A stretch of DNA of 64,000 nucleotides from Prorocentrum cordatum (lineage: Eukaryota; Sar; Dinophyceae; Prorocentrales; Prorocentraceae): positions 1-64,000 of the forward strand of contig CAUYUJ010004307.1 of the NCBI GenBank assembly GCA_963575745.1, read 5' to 3'. The translations under genes were made by a program, and so were the position numbers. Of this stretch, positions 38,202-49,246 are shown piece after piece (position 1 is the first letter of the stretch; every line of letters starts with the position of its first letter). The notes under the pieces were generated by a model that was not told the origin of the DNA, searched no databases, and was given only the letters and a program-made list of their open reading frames with translations.

Positions 38202-38690
38202 GTGGTGGTTGTCGGGGGGTTCGAAGGGTGGTCTTTCACATCAGCCTCAGGGTGGGTGGCGACGGCCGCGACGCCGCTCGAGGTGTATAAGAAGGATCGG
38301 GAGGGGGAGATGTTCAAGGGCCTGGTGTTCGCAAAGTTTTCGGATCCAGACGGGGCCTCCCGGGGCCTGGAGATTCTCAGGGATAGGGCGGCCAAGTCGA
38401 ACGAGAGTAGGGGCGGGAGCATGAAACGGATTTGGTGCGACGTCGAGGCGCCCATCGAGAACCGGGTGTGCATGGGGTACTTGCGGAGCCTTTGGGGCCA
38501 GCTTCTGGAGTGGAACTTTGGGAAGGAGTGCGTCGCCATCGGCCGCGAAAGGGGGATCATGAAGGTGGCGGGGAAGGAGGTGGTGAAGGTGACGGTGGCC
38601 GGGAACTCCTTCAAGGTCGAGTGGCTGAATCAGGAGTGGGCGGTCTGGCAGGAACTCAAGAACTCGCAGGAGCTGCAGACCATAACATAG
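38202..38690 (+). pseudogene. LINE-2 ORF1, RRM-like and C-terminal part
   Basis: VVVGGFEGW and FKGLVFAKFSDPDGASRGLE resemble the first strand and the RNP1 region of an RRM, followed by a C-terminal domain (MKVAGKEVVKVTVAG). With the previous block this gives the usual LINE-1-type ORF1 layout. Separated from it by a frameshift. Confidence 0.6.
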
Positions 38691-38855
38691 ACTGCGCAAG
38701 ATCGGCTTGCGAAGAGCCGCGCTGGGAACAGCAAGGGCTCTGGCAAGGGCCATTGATGGGGCCGAGGGTGCGCGGGCGCAGTTTCACCCCGCAGCAGCAG
38801 AAGCCTGTCAGCGGGACTTCGGGGACATGGCCGGCGATGCCCAGGAATTTTGACG

Positions 38856-38995
38856 AGTGGAACCTGGAACGTCAAAGGCCTAAGTGATCTGAAGATTACC
38901 GAACTAATTCGTAACATGGAAGTTTTTGGCATAGACGTGCTTTGCATTCAGGAGACGAGAATCGTGGAGACCAGCGTGACTTGGGATAGTGGCTA
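38856..38995 (+). pseudogene. LINE-2 endonuclease N-terminus
   Basis: GTWNVKGLSDLKITELIRN and IDVLCIQETRI contain the Asn and Glu motifs of APE-type endonucleases. The frame ends at a stop near 38993. Confidence 0.75.
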
Positions 38996-39114
38996 ATTAT
39001 ATGATTATTCTCTCTGGCAGCGATGGCCCAGACAAGAACTGGGCAGGAGTTGGGGTGATTGTCGCCGCGGTGGTGTCCATCGGTGTGCTCGTGCACGCAG
39101 GTGTCTGACCGGAT

Positions 39115-40668
39115 TTGCTGCGTGAAGTGGCGGGCCCAGGGGGCACCGCGGGCACCGTGTGCGCTTGTGCTCCACATAATGGCCGAGATCTCGACGAGAG
39201 ACTGCAGTTTTTCCTTGCTCTAGATGCGGCGTACCGGCGGTGCTCGGCAAACCAAGGGAAATTCATGTTCGGAGACCTGAATTCGAGACTTGGGCGCAGC
39301 GAGCCTGGCGAAGAGCACATTGTTGGTGAGCGCGTCTTCGGCGCCCGTGCCAGCCGCGAAGTGGACATTCCGAACAGAGATCTGTTGGTGGAGCTCTGCT
39401 TGGGAAACTCCCTGGCGGTGGCGCGCACTTTCGTCCCCGGGGAGCCGGAGAGCAAGGCGACCTTCATGGAATCGGGGTTCACGCAAGTAGATCCTGTGAC
39501 AGAGCAAGGCTTTAGCATGTTAGATCTATTGTTGTGTGATTGGGGGCTCTTCAGTCGCATCCGGGATGTGAGATCTATTCGCAGAGCAGCCCTTGCAACG
39601 TACCATTTTCTAGTGCGAGCCGTGGTGGAGATTCCTAGGCGTGATAGCAGTAAACCTGCCCGTTCCCGCAGACAGGGCGCGGCTGCCTTAGAGCAAAAGG
39701 ATATCCAACGAACCTTTGCCACAGCGTTCTGCGACAGCGTGGCCGTCGAGGACGACCAGGGCACCGTTCCGGGAGCTTGGGGAGTCACGGGCCGGGCGCT
39801 GGCAGCTGCTAAGGCCACGCTTCCGGCGCCTGTCCGGAAAGCGAACAGGCCGTGGATATCCGAGGAGACGCTGGTCGTGTTGGACCGCGAACGTGCTGCG
39901 AGAGAAGCCGGGGGCGCAACTTTGGCGCGCGAGCTGCGCAAAACGGCTCGGAACATGGCCAAGAGAGACATAACCAACTGGTTGGACAAACAACTCGCAA
40001 CAGGGGGCTGGCAGAGCATCCGGCCTTGCCGGAAACCTCGGAAACCGAGAAACGGCAAGCTGAAGGACAAGAGCGGCGCATTGGTTGACAGCGACAGCGG
40101 CATGTGGGCTGACACCATGGCCGAATACTCAGAGCGAGCCCAGTGGCACGTCAGACCAGCAGCATCGACCGACGGCGAGCCTTTGGGAGACGAGTTGCCG
40201 GCAGACCGTGGGGACATCACGGAAAAAGAAGTGGGCGACGCTCTCCGCGGCTTGAAGAAGAAGAAGAAGAGAGCATGTGGGTCAGATGGCGTGTACAGCG
40301 AGTACTGGCACGCAGTTGCGAGCAAGCCGGAAGGGTTCACCTGGCTCACGCGCATGTGCAACGAATGTTGGCTGAAAGAGAGTATCCCCGAGGACTGGCA
40401 CTACGCAAACGTGATGGCCCTTCACAAGAAGGGGGGCGTCACGCTCTGCGGCAACTACCTGCCAATCAGTCTCATCTGCGTGACCAGCAAGCTTTTCGCT
40501 TCCATTCTTTTGAAAAGACTGCAGCGGGCAGGGGTGGAGCGACGGCTGACGAACGCGCAGTTCGGCTTCCGCGCTGGCCGGAGCACCGGCGACGCTATTT
40601 TCATGGTGCGCCCGCGCATTGATATGGAATTGGTTTGGACGGACGGGCAAGTCGGCATGGTGCTTTAG
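39115..40668 (+). pseudogene. LINE-2 endonuclease end and RT first half
   Basis: FMFGDLNSRLG is the Asp-x-Asn motif; DLLLCDW and TYHFLV stand for the last motifs (the usual SDH has become TYH). The RT follows: GSDGVYSEYWHAV, LPISLICVTSKLFA and AQFGFRAGRSTGDAIF. A frame break comes just before the first catalytic Asp. No ATG near the start, so this is not a gene start. Confidence 0.8.
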
Positions 40669-41360
40669 ACTGGCAGAAGGCGTTCGACTCTATCAACGTG
40701 GACGCGCTCATGGTGGCCCTCCGCCGGTTCGGATTGCCAGAAAAGTATGTCCAAATGGTGCATCACATATATTCGTAGCGCCGTTTCTGCGTCAGCGACG
40801 GCGACGCAGAGTCGGATAGCATAGAGCAGAAATCTGGACTTTCTCAAGGATGCCCGTTGTCCCCGTTCTTGTTCGCGATGCTCGTGACAGTGATCGTCAA
40901 CGATGCTTCGGCCAGACTCTCGCCGGATGCCCGGGCGGACCTCGAAGCTGGGCGCATGGAGTGCATCCTATACGCAGACGACGCCCTCTTGGCCGGCCGC
41001 AGCCAAGCTCGACTACAAGAAATGCTAGACTCTGTCGCGCATGTCGGTGGCTTGTACGGCATGGCGCTTCGCTGGTCAAAGCTTCAGCTGATCGGAGTAA
41101 TGAGAAAGTGTGTTCTCCGGACGCCTACCCGGGACGCTATTCCGATGAAGGACAGCATGACCTATTTGGGCGTGGGGATCTACGCGGACGGACAGATAAT
41201 GCCAGAGTTATCTCGCAAGCTGGGACAAGGGTGGGGGGATTTCACGGCGTTGCAAAGATTGTGGGGCCACGCGTCTTTCTCACTGTCCAGAAAAAAATAC
41301 GCATCTTCGACGCCGTCATTCTTTCGAAGCTCATGTACGGCTTGCAATCTGCATGGCTGA
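40669..41360 (+). pseudogene. LINE-2 RT second half
   Basis: After the frame break: LDWQKAFDSINVDAL (motif A), a stop, then GLSQGCPLSPFLFAM (motif B with Gln) and LYADDALLAG (motif C, YADD codons 40971-40982), then LRWSKLQLIG. Confidence 0.8.
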
Positions 41361-41760
41361 ACGCGGCCGAGGCCAGGAGACTGAATGCTTTCTATTGCCG
41401 ATGCTTGAGATCAATATTACGCATTCCTTCGTCTTATGTGTCTCGTATATCCAACGCAGCAGTGATCCAAAGGGCCAGCTGCCAACCCTTGGACAGGCGC
41501 TTGCTGCAGGAGCAATTGCTGCTCTACGGGAAAGTCGCCTGATCACCTGCCGCAGATGTTCTTCGCTCCCATGCGTTCGTCCCGAACACCACAGGTCCGG
41601 CTTCGCAGCGGTATGTCAGGCATTGTGGGCGTCCGCGCAACGAGTGGGCGACCATGGTGCAGAGAGAGTCATTTCGTGCCAATCTGTGTTGTGACCTTGT
41701 GCATGATCAGCGCATGTGGAAGCGCAGCGTTGTGCAGTACTGTCAGCGTCCACGCGCCTC
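41300..41760 (+). pseudogene. LINE-2 C-terminal region
   Basis: SKLMYGLQSAWLNAAEARRL and FYCRCLRSILRIPSSY are typical of the region after LINE RTs. RNEWATMVQRESFRA, in another frame, is the C-terminal end. A (GT)n run follows at 41777. Confidence 0.7.
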
Positions 41761-41776
41761 TGGCGTATGCCTTGTG

Positions 41777-42060
41777 TGTGTGTGTGTGTTTGTGTGTTTG
41801 TGTGCGGCGTGTCCGGGTCCTCTTGGCGGCATCTTGGGACGTCTTGGGCTTGTCGGGGGGCCTCTTGGGCGGTCTGCGGCTTTCAGAAGCCAGCGCGTTC
41901 TTGGATGGGAAATGCGATGTTTGGACTGTCGGAGGCCCTCTTAGGGGTCCTGTTCGGGCATCTTGGGGGCCCCTTGGCCCATCTTGGGGCCATTTTGGAT
42001 GTTCTTGAAACCTGTCCGGCGTGCCGGTTCCTTTCTTGAGTCATCTTAGAAGGCATCTTC
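41777..42060 (+). repeat. (GT)n and CTTGGGG-type repeats
   Basis: About 35 bp of GT dinucleotides, then the CTTGGGGCC-like degenerate repeat also seen at 37370-37600. Confidence 0.7.
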
Positions 42061-42364
42061 GGCATCTTGGATGCCACAGGGGGTGGATTTGGAAATTCGG
42101 AGGGCCCCAGAGGTGCGTAGACGAGCTTGTATAGGGACCCCCATGTGAAAACCAGATTTTGGACTTTGGGGGAAGGGGGATAAGGGGGATGTGCGCCCCT
42201 TTTCACCCCCATCACGCGGGGGTTGTCGGATTGGCAGCGGCCGCAATCCAAGTGCAGTGAGAATTTTTTTGGGTTATTGGCCCCAGCCGCGCCCGCAGTG
42301 GGTAAAGGAGGCAGGCGGTGCGCGATCGCAAGGTACGGTGGCGTGGGTGGGGTGTAAGGTAATC

Positions 42365-42492
42365 GGTGGTGCAAAAATGGGGTCCTGAGGGATGGGATCC
42401 TAAGGATACGAAGGGGTCCGAGGGTTAATTCACGTTGTTCGACGCACCTCGTCCTTAGGTCCCCATCCTTCAGGACCCCATCTTTGAACCAC
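42365..42492. mobile_element. Foldback (MITE-like) element, copy 1 of family F1
   Basis: Ends in inverted repeats of about 40 bp: GTGGTGCAAAAATGGGGTCC on the left, and the reverse complement of GTGGTTCAAAGATGGGGTCC on the right. 128 bp, no ORF. A second copy lies at 49048-49165. Confidence 0.7.
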
Positions 42493-44230
42493 ATAGGTAA
42501 GTTTTCAGCAGAGAGAAGCACCGAAGGTCGAGATGAACCTGTCGATTCCTGCTGTCCTGCTGAGATATAATCTTGTGGGTGGCCATCAAGATGTGTTCAT
42601 GCATTCGTTGAGTCCGAGGTTTAGGAGAACACTTGAGGCGATAATTCCGAAGTTGCGCAATCCGAGGACCATGCAGACTACGAGTATGAGATGAATAAGA
42701 TGGTTCAACAAATGCACATCCCCATGGGAAGCCATGGACGAAAGTAGATAATCACGGTTCCATGGTTCTTCCTATAGCCAAGTGTTTCAGACCACTGTTG
42801 TCTACCAAGAAGCGTCTGGTCATTTATATGATTATATTTCTGTGTCGCCCAGATGTTTTGCTACGGGAGAAAATTGAGTTGAATCTATCCGCTAGCAGGA
42901 TCAGATACCAAGATGTGCTCCTCCTAGGTCATCCAGTAGAGCGCATCGCGGCACCCCTAGAGGACATCGCTGAAGACGCGGTTTTCCATACGTGTGGTAC
43001 CTTGGGGCGTGCAGACTTCCACTATCTGATGAGCGTGCGCCATGCGAAAGTGCTTTCTTCAATCTTCGACTCCCTGCAGGTTTTGGTGTGGGCGGAGGCA
43101 GTAAAGAAGAAAGGGTGGTGTAGTAGCTCATTCTGGTTGGGTGGACGAATTCCTGGGGGAGCACAACTTGCGCCTCAGAGCGACAGATACGTTGATGGGT
43201 CACAGTGAGGAGGTGTACCGTAAGCTCCCAGAGACTGCTCAATATAGGCCGGAGAGGAAGGCATCCCTTTTACCTTTCGTGTCGGCTCATTGTCTTGACC
43301 ATTTTCTCTCTCCTCCCTGGAGGGCGATTGATCAAGAGTGCCTCGTGGACATCTAGTTGAGGAAACCTGTAGTGACACACTCTGAATCGGCACATTACGG
43401 GACTTATTCTTTCCATTATCCGCACGTGGAGTTTCGCATTGCGTCTTGGTCCACGGACAGGGAGGAATTCACGCCGGATCGCGTCTCGCTTGTTCCGTGC
43501 AGGCCAGCAAAAAGAGATACGATGTCTGAGGAGGGCAGGGGGCTTCATAAAATGGACCCTGGGGCTTGCAAGAGGGCTTTTTAGAGAAGGCAGGAGGGCT
43601 CCCCAGACATTTACCCTTTTAGAGGATCACCCCCTCGCCGTGCCCCCTTGTGCGCGCCGCCAGGATGGTCTTGGCGATTTAATCCACTTGTGTTGCCGCG
43701 CGTATCCGCCATCGTGCCTGGGGAAAGCGGGGCCCCGGGGTAAAGCAGGGGTAAAGCAAGCGATCGTTGAGCTGGTGAGTGTTCGGGGGCAAGGCCTTGA
43801 GGCGCATGTGACCAGAGCCCGTCTCGGGTCCCCGTCGGGGACGTCCTGGGGTCGGTTTGGGAGTCTTTGGGCCCTCTGGGTGCGGTCTTGGGCAGAATTG
43901 GTCAGGGGCAATGTTGGGGTGTGACTGGCTGAGGGGGGGGGTGCATCGACCCCCAATCGCCCATTCATCGCCGATAGGGGCCTGCTGGCCCCACCCGGCC
44001 CAGGAGCGTGCGGAGTCGTTATCGGGGGCCTGTCTCCGATTTATCGGTGATCTATCGCTGATTCGGGGTCGATGTTTCCTTCCCCTGAGCCAGTCCCCCT
44101 TAAACTCTCCATAACGAAGTATGTTTTAATATCGGTGCGAACTTTGTGTCTGACCTGAGTGTACCGCAGCCTTGACGCGTTTGAGTTTGGGTTTCGCTTG
44201 ACCCCTGTCTGGGTAATTAGCGGCAGTGCG
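42493..44230 (+). other. Stretch with protein-like fragments, gene not recognised
   Basis: Frames at 42762-43140 (IRYQDVLLLGHPVERI, GRADFHYLMSVRHAKVLSSI) and 43141-43570 (VDEFLGEHNLRLRAT, GTYSFHYPHVEFRIASWS), interrupted by a frame change and a stop at 43354, read like protein more than like repeat. I do not recognise a family. It may be a decayed gene or unsupported noise. 43570-44230 holds nothing I can name. Confidence 0.3.
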
Positions 44231-44233
44231 TAC

Positions 44234-44263
44234 TCATTTGGGTTCAATCCATTGTGACTCAAG
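44234..44263 (+). other. Two abutting relict spliced leaders before the methyltransferase
   Basis: TCATTTGGGTTCAAT (44234-44248) and CCATTGTGACTCAAG (44249-44263) match CCATTTTGGCTCAAG at 11 and 13 of 15 positions and abut without a gap. A 15-base period is the mark of recycled trans-spliced mRNAs in dinoflagellates. Confidence 0.65.
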
Positions 44264-44320
44264 TCGTTTGCTTTGGCCACCCATTTTGCATCGCGCCCCG
44301 CGGTGGTCTACAAGAAACAC

Positions 44321-45064
44321 ATGGCCGTGACTTTCGGTGTAACAATACTAGGCCTGGCCATTGGTGGTTCTGTGGCTAGTCGGCTGGTCAGCGATACAAG
44401 AAGCGACTCTAAGGTTGGTCCATGTTCTGAGAGCTGGAATCACCTTGCGCCCAAATTTGCTAGTTTTCCTGGAATCTTCGACAAGCTTGAGGAAGAGGAG
44501 GAATTTAGCGAGCTGCGTTACGATTTCGAACCCAAGGAGGAGTGCCATTTCGGCGCCAGCGTTGGGGTACATGCCTTCATCGCCGTACAGCTGAATGATG
44601 CCCTTCACGAAGCGAGTGGTCACGTGGCTGTAGCAGACATCGGTTCTGGAACAGGCTTTCTGTTGGCATTGTTCAAGTCGTACGTCAAGGTGGGAATTGA
44701 CGTTGTCGGCGTCGAGACCGATCCCAAGGCCCTCGCCGAGGCACGAGCCTTGCAGGCAGTGGGTGTTCTGCCTGATGAGTGCAAGTTGCTCGATGAGAAC
44801 GGCCTCACTTTTACTTATGAGAAGAAGTTCGCGGTGATCAACGTAGGTTTTGCCTCGACGGAGCTTCCGGAACACTTTAAAGAGCTTACTGCCGACGATG
44901 CGACAATCCTGATGCCGATATGTAATAAGCCTTTCAAGCCGCTCAGCGGCGGTCAGAGCTGTGCTGCCAGGTACACTCTGTTTAAGAAAGTGCGCGGCAG
45001 CTGGCAAACAGCTCAGGAAGTTGGGCCCGATGTGAGCTTCTTTTTCGTTGAGAACAATGCGTGA
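44321..45064 (+). CDS. Protein-L-isoaspartate O-methyltransferase-like protein
   Basis: 247 codons from the ATG at 44321, the first ATG after the relict leaders; no intron. Residues 3-22 are hydrophobic and small (VTILGLAIGGSVAS) and could be a membrane anchor or signal. The methyltransferase core follows: GASVGVHAF (78-86) at the place of the family's PHMHA segment, the SAM-binding loop DIGSGTGFLL (106-115), acidic Glu in VGVET (129-133), and FAVINVGFASTELPEHF (170-186), the strand and loop typical of PCMT proteins. It would transfer a methyl group from S-adenosylmethionine, in the family to isoaspartyl residues of damaged proteins. The usual Ser/Thr before the His region is not conserved, so the substrate is uncertain. 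It looks like a processed retrogene. Confidence 0.85.
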   Translation: MAVTFGVTILGLAIGGSVASRLVSDTRSDSKVGPCSESWNHLAPKFASFPGIFDKLEEEEEFSELRYDFEPKEECHFGASVGVHAFIAVQLNDALHEASGHVAVADIGSGTGFLLALFKSYVKVGIDVVGVETDPKALAEARALQAVGVLPDECKLLDENGLTFTYEKKFAVINVGFASTELPEHFKELTADDATILMPICNKPFKPLSGGQSCAARYTLFKKVRGSWQTAQEVGPDVSFFFVENNA

Positions 45065-46229
45065 TCCGAGGTTGAAAACAACATCCACGTACAACATTGA
45101 AGTGACACAATCCTTGCATTCCGATGCTGTCTTCTGTTGCATGTTCGGATGAGCTCATGTGGAATACGTAGAAGGGTCGTCTCGACACCGATTCATACTT
45201 GTGTTGCTTTTTTTTACCCAGGACGGATCCACTACCAGGACATATTCATATGATGATTGTTCAGAGGATACGAGACGGAGGAGGATGAGGAGGAGGAGGA
45301 GAAGAAGGAGGAGGAGCGTAGGAGAAGTGGAAATGGGGTAGGATGAGGATGTTGATGTATTGGATTCCCCTTCAAGGCAGATGCTCGATAGGAGTGCTAA
45401 GGACCTGCTTAAAGGAGCGCACTTCAACAGTGATCGACTTGGCGACGGACCAAAAGATGGCCTCCACGGGAAACAGCCAGGGCGACATGCTGAGCAAGAG
45501 TCCTAGTGGAGGCGGCCTGGCCGAGGGTCTTCTGCTATTGTGGGGCACTCTGGACAGGTCTTTGCACAGGCAGCGGTTTGCCCCCAGCTTCAGAGGGAGG
45601 GAGGCCGCGGCACAGCCTCAAGAGCTTTCGTGTCTCCTGTATGGTGGGCTGCCCTTAGGCATTTTCTCGGGCAAAGGTGATGCAGCCTGCCCGCGGCGAG
45701 ATTCTAGATGTGCTGGGAGGCGCCGTGCTCGCGGCGCCTGCTGAGCGAAGCACGTGCGAGGCTTCCAATGGCACACTGCACCAGGGCGGGTTGTCCTCAC
45801 TGCGACCGCTTCGGAGAAGCTGTCCGTTGTGCGGGCCGCGGTCCTCGGCGAGATCGGCACGGGTACCGGAGGCACTGGGACTCCTAGATTGGATGGCTCC
45901 CAGGTTGACGATGCACGAGGCGGACGCATTTGGCCCCAATTTGGCACTGGCAACACGCCGTGAGCGCGCCCTGCCAGCCAGCTCTGGTCTCGCGTCGGAA
46001 ACGCCGTAGCTCGTGGTGCGCTTTTGGGTCGCAGCGGAGTGCGCCGCGCCTTCCTGGATACGCTGCCGCTTCCGCCGCACGAGCGCACGCCGAGCAGATC
46101 CACGGCCCCGCCAGGCCGACTTGTGCACCTGCCCCGTGACGGCCGCGCGTTGCCCCCGTGCCCTGCGTCGTGCGAAGAGTACATCGTTGGCGTGTCACGC
46201 GTTCCAGGTCCGGCCCTCCCAGCCACCGT
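45065..46229. other. GC-rich stretch without recognised gene
   Basis: A GAGGAGGA run lies at 45270-45325. Overlapping ORFs in several frames at 45600-46200 have no domain. Nothing else seen. Confidence 0.5.
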
Positions 46230-46340
46230 CAGGTGCTCATTGCCATTGCTTTGGCCACCCAGTAGGCGATGCTCATTGCTTTGGCCACCCAGAAGTAGCG
46301 CCTCGCCGATGCTCATTGCTTTGGCCACCCAGTAGGCGAC
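46230..46340 (+). repeat. Short tandem repeat with GCTTTGGCCACCCAG
   Basis: CATTGCTTTGGCCACCCAG occurs three times between about 46240 and 46333, with spacers of different length. A similar word (GCTTTGGCCACCCATT) lies at 44270, just before the methyltransferase. Confidence 0.75.
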
Positions 46341-46629
46341 GTCAGCCGCCGTGCGCCTCGCAAGGTGAGCTGCGGGTGTCGGAGTGCTGCGGTCTTGTCC
46401 GCGTGCTCCGCCTCAATATTCCCAAGCCGATCTTGCACTCGTGGTGCGCCCCTCGGGGACGTGTCTGCCAGGAACGTACGGGATCTGGATGGTTCTGCTG
46501 CTGGCCATCCCGTGCCCGCAGACCTCGAACCAGATCCTGCGCCAGGTGTCCACGCAGGGCACCCAGAAATCGATGACGTCGGGGCACCTGTGAAAACTCA
46601 GCCACGCGCAGAGGGGAGTGGGGGGAGGG

Positions 46630-46740
46630 GGGAGGGCTTCTTAGAAGCACCCCTGCTTCTTAGAAGGCGCGGGCCTTATCTATAGATGTAAGGCCGGCGC
46701 CTTCTAAGAAGCAGCCCCCTTCTAAGAAGCCCCCCCCCTC
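46630..46740. repeat. Imperfect palindrome of about 110 bp
   Basis: Left and right arms both contain GGGCTTCTTAGAAG and TGCTTCTTAGAAGGCGC (right arm inverted), around the centre CTTATCTATAGATGTAAG. CTTCTAAGAAG is itself a small palindrome, so four occur in nested order. Confidence 0.8.
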
Positions 46741-48545
46741 CCTCCACGCCCTTGTGCGCGTCGCCAGAAAACCGTCGACGGGAAATCTTGTCCGAGGGCT
46801 GCTGCAGCACGGGCACCACCGTATATAGCCTGTGCACGCCGGCCCCGCAACGGCAACGCGCACGCTCGCAGGCCTTGCGACATCACAACTCCGCGGCGAG
46901 CGCTTTTTGGCCATACTCCGCTCGGGAAGCGGTACTTTACACTGTTAGAATTCCCCAACTCCCACACTAGCGGGGGGTGGGTCAAAAGAGTGTTTGACAG
47001 CGCGCCTGGGACCCCCCTGAAAAGCGGTGCAGCAACGTGTCCATCATCGAGACCCCGGAACAGTCTTGCTTGACGAGGCTCCCTGGACCCCCACAAAAGC
47101 AGACCCCCTCCCCCTCACTGATGAGATCTGGAGTGCCCATCTTCGTGTCGGACGTGTGCCTCCAGCATCAGCACATGATGCTCTTGCGCCTTTCTGCGTC
47201 CCGCAGCACGCCGCCCGCCGTCCGCGTGCACGTGGCGCCCCGCGCCGCGACGATCTCCGCGGCTCCGCTCCTCTCCTGCGGGACAGGCCTCGGCACCAAG
47301 CGGGAAATGGCCGCTTCGGGGACACCCGAATCAGATGCGGGGTCGTGGACCACTGTCAGCGCTGCCCAGCGGGCTGGAGGAGGAAATGGAGGAGGATGAA
47401 GAGGAAGGGAGGACAAGAACGAGGACAGTGAGTACAGGACATGAGAGGAGGACTGTAGTAAAGGGTGGAGGAGGAGGACGAGGATAAAAAAGTAATGACG
47501 AGGAGGAGGACTACGAGAGACTGAAAGAGGAGGAGGAGGTGGAGGAATCATGAGTATGCGTGGAGGATGATGTGGAGGAAGAAGAGGAATCTGACGGAGG
47601 ATGATACCGTCGACGTCTTGCTACCAGGAATTCTGATCAGGGAGCAGCATGGTCCCGAACTGACACGATATCGCAAAGGCGTTGCGGCTGGTTCCGCCGA
47701 CCATGAGAAGTGAGCAGCTTCGGCGTAAGAGGCGAGGGGCAGTGGCGGCTTTCCTTCGAGGGCAAAGGTCTAATGGTCGTGGGTCCGCCGCTGCACCTGG
47801 GTCGTGTTCCAAAGGCCTTGGGAATATATGTTTGGGGATCTTGCGGGGCATCTTGAAAGCCTCCCGGGGGCCTTTGTGGCCCACTTGGGTGCGCCTTGGG
47901 GCCTCTTGGGGCACTTGCGGGCATCTTGGGGGTCTTGGATTCATGTCGGAGAGGTTGGCTCCAGCTGGACGACCGTGGTGTGTTTTTTTTGGGTGCCCCC
48001 TCCTGGGGCCGTCTTCGGGGCCTCTGAGGCCCCTCTCGAGGACGTCTGGAACCATCTTCGGCTGGCGGTGGGGGTTCTTGGGCCGTCTTGGACGTTCTTG
48101 CGACGGATGCGGTGAGAGAGTCTTGAAGGCATACGAGAGCCTGAGAGACTCAGCCAGGAGGAGGTGGAGAAGGAGCAGGAGGAGGAGGCCTTTTGGATCG
48201 GCCCCCAGGGACTTTTCCAAGACGACCCGCGAGACTCCCAGCAGTGCCGAGGCTGGCCTCGAGAGGGCTCCAAAGCTTGCCAAGCTTGCCCCAATCGGAC
48301 GGGCCAGGACGAGGATAAATCAGTTCCAGAGCGTTCCGCAACGCTCTCAAATGAGAAGGCCGCGGCGCCCGATGCATCCTCCAGAGCCGCCGGATCGCAG
48401 AGGTTCTCAATTTATCCTCGCTCGATTTTGTTCTCGTCCTGGCTTCGTCTTATGGGGGGGGTTCCTCGGCAGGGCCCTGGGTCCGTCAGGAAGCGGCTCG
48501 GTGCGAAAAACAGACCTTGAAGTGGGATTCATGGAACCACATGGT
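46741..48545. other. GC-rich stretch with GGA run and CTTGGGG repeats
   Basis: 47375-47590 is rich in GGA and GAA. 47820-48110 has the CTTGGGGCC-type degenerate repeat. The long frame at 47682-48665 crosses these repeats and is not supported as a gene. Confidence 0.5.
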
Positions 48546-48663
48546 AAAACCGCCCGCCCTCAAACCGTGAAGCTTTCTTACACAATGGAGAGCGGCCCGC
48601 TTCAAAAATGTGGCTCTCGCTTAGCAAATGCCAGGTCTTCACGTATTGAGGGCGGGCGGTTTT
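48546..48663. mobile_element. Foldback element F2
   Basis: 118 bp with inverted ends of 27 bp: AAAACCGCCCGCCCTCAA at the left and its near-perfect complement at the right, including CGTGAAG/CTTCACG. Confidence 0.75.
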
Positions 48664-48885
48664 GAAAAAATCGCGGCGTCGGAATGACCCTCACCCGAAT
48701 TTGTCCTCGTCCTGGTTTCGTGTTACCTCAGGTTGCCCGAGCCACTCCAGGAAGAGGGGGGGGAGGAGGGTGCGGCGCAGCCTCCCCGGGGGGGCCTGCC
48801 CCGGGCCCTCCCCCGGGGGACCGCCACCCCCGCTGGCGGGTCAGGAATTCGCAAACCCCTCCCCCGTGTCTCAGTGGTTGAAAGA

Positions 48886-49046
48886 TTCGAGTAGGAGATC
48901 GACTACAGAATTGACTAACCCCCAACTTGGGTTTTCTGTCGAATCTACCACACATTCGTAGATTGTTCCATAGATCGACGGAGCTTTCTGTGTGTCTTTC
49001 GTAGATTCGGGTGTGAATCGATTCTGCAGTCGATCTCCTACTCGAA
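48886..49046. mobile_element. Foldback element F3
   Basis: 161 bp with inverted ends of about 27 bp (TTCGAGTAGGAGATCGACT on the left, inverted at 49020-49046), and internal repeats of CGTAGATT. Confidence 0.75.
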
Positions 49047-49047
49047 A

Positions 49048-49165
49048 TGTGGTGTCCTGAGGGATGGGGTCTCAAGGACGAGGTGCCTCAAACAACGGAA
49101 ATCCACCCTTGGATCCCTTTTAATCCTTAGGTTCACATCCCTCAGGATCCCATTTTTGAACCACC
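49048..49165. mobile_element. Foldback element, copy 2 of family F1
   Basis: Same ends as 42365-42492 (GTCCTGAGGGATGGGGTC on the left, CATTTTTGAACCAC on the right). It directly abuts F3. Confidence 0.7.
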
Positions 49166-49182
49166 GAGTGTCATCGGGGAGC

Positions 49183-49246
49183 AACCAGTGGCGTAAACAT
49201 AACACTTTCTCGTAGACCAGTGGCATAATCATAACACTTTCGTAGG
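49183..49246 (+). repeat. Direct repeat, two units of about 32 bp
   Basis: ACCAGTGGCGTAAACATAAC and ACCAGTGGCATAATCATAAC, each followed by ACTTTC(T)CGTAG. It lies between two foldback elements. Confidence 0.75.

Larger units (their letters stand above)
37601..41760 (+). mobile_element. LINE-2: canonical YADD non-LTR retrotransposon, several frame breaks
   Basis: Order: tandem 17-base leader-like units, coiled-coil/RRM ORF1, APE-like endonuclease, RT, C-terminal region ending near WKRSVVQYCQ at about 41750, then a short (GT)n. Two ORFs in several frames indicate a dead copy. RT motifs are the usual ones (GLSQGCPLSP, LYADDALLA), in contrast to EL1 and EL2. No hairpin target at either end. Confidence 0.88.

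Noticed and set aside
41988-42002. GGCCATTTTGGATG as a leader relict
   Set aside because: The second half (GGCTCAAG) is absent; it is part of the CTTGGGG-type repeat.
47682-48665. 327-codon ORF on the plus strand
   Set aside because: It runs through the CTTGGGG-type repeat and a foldback element; composition is repeat-driven.
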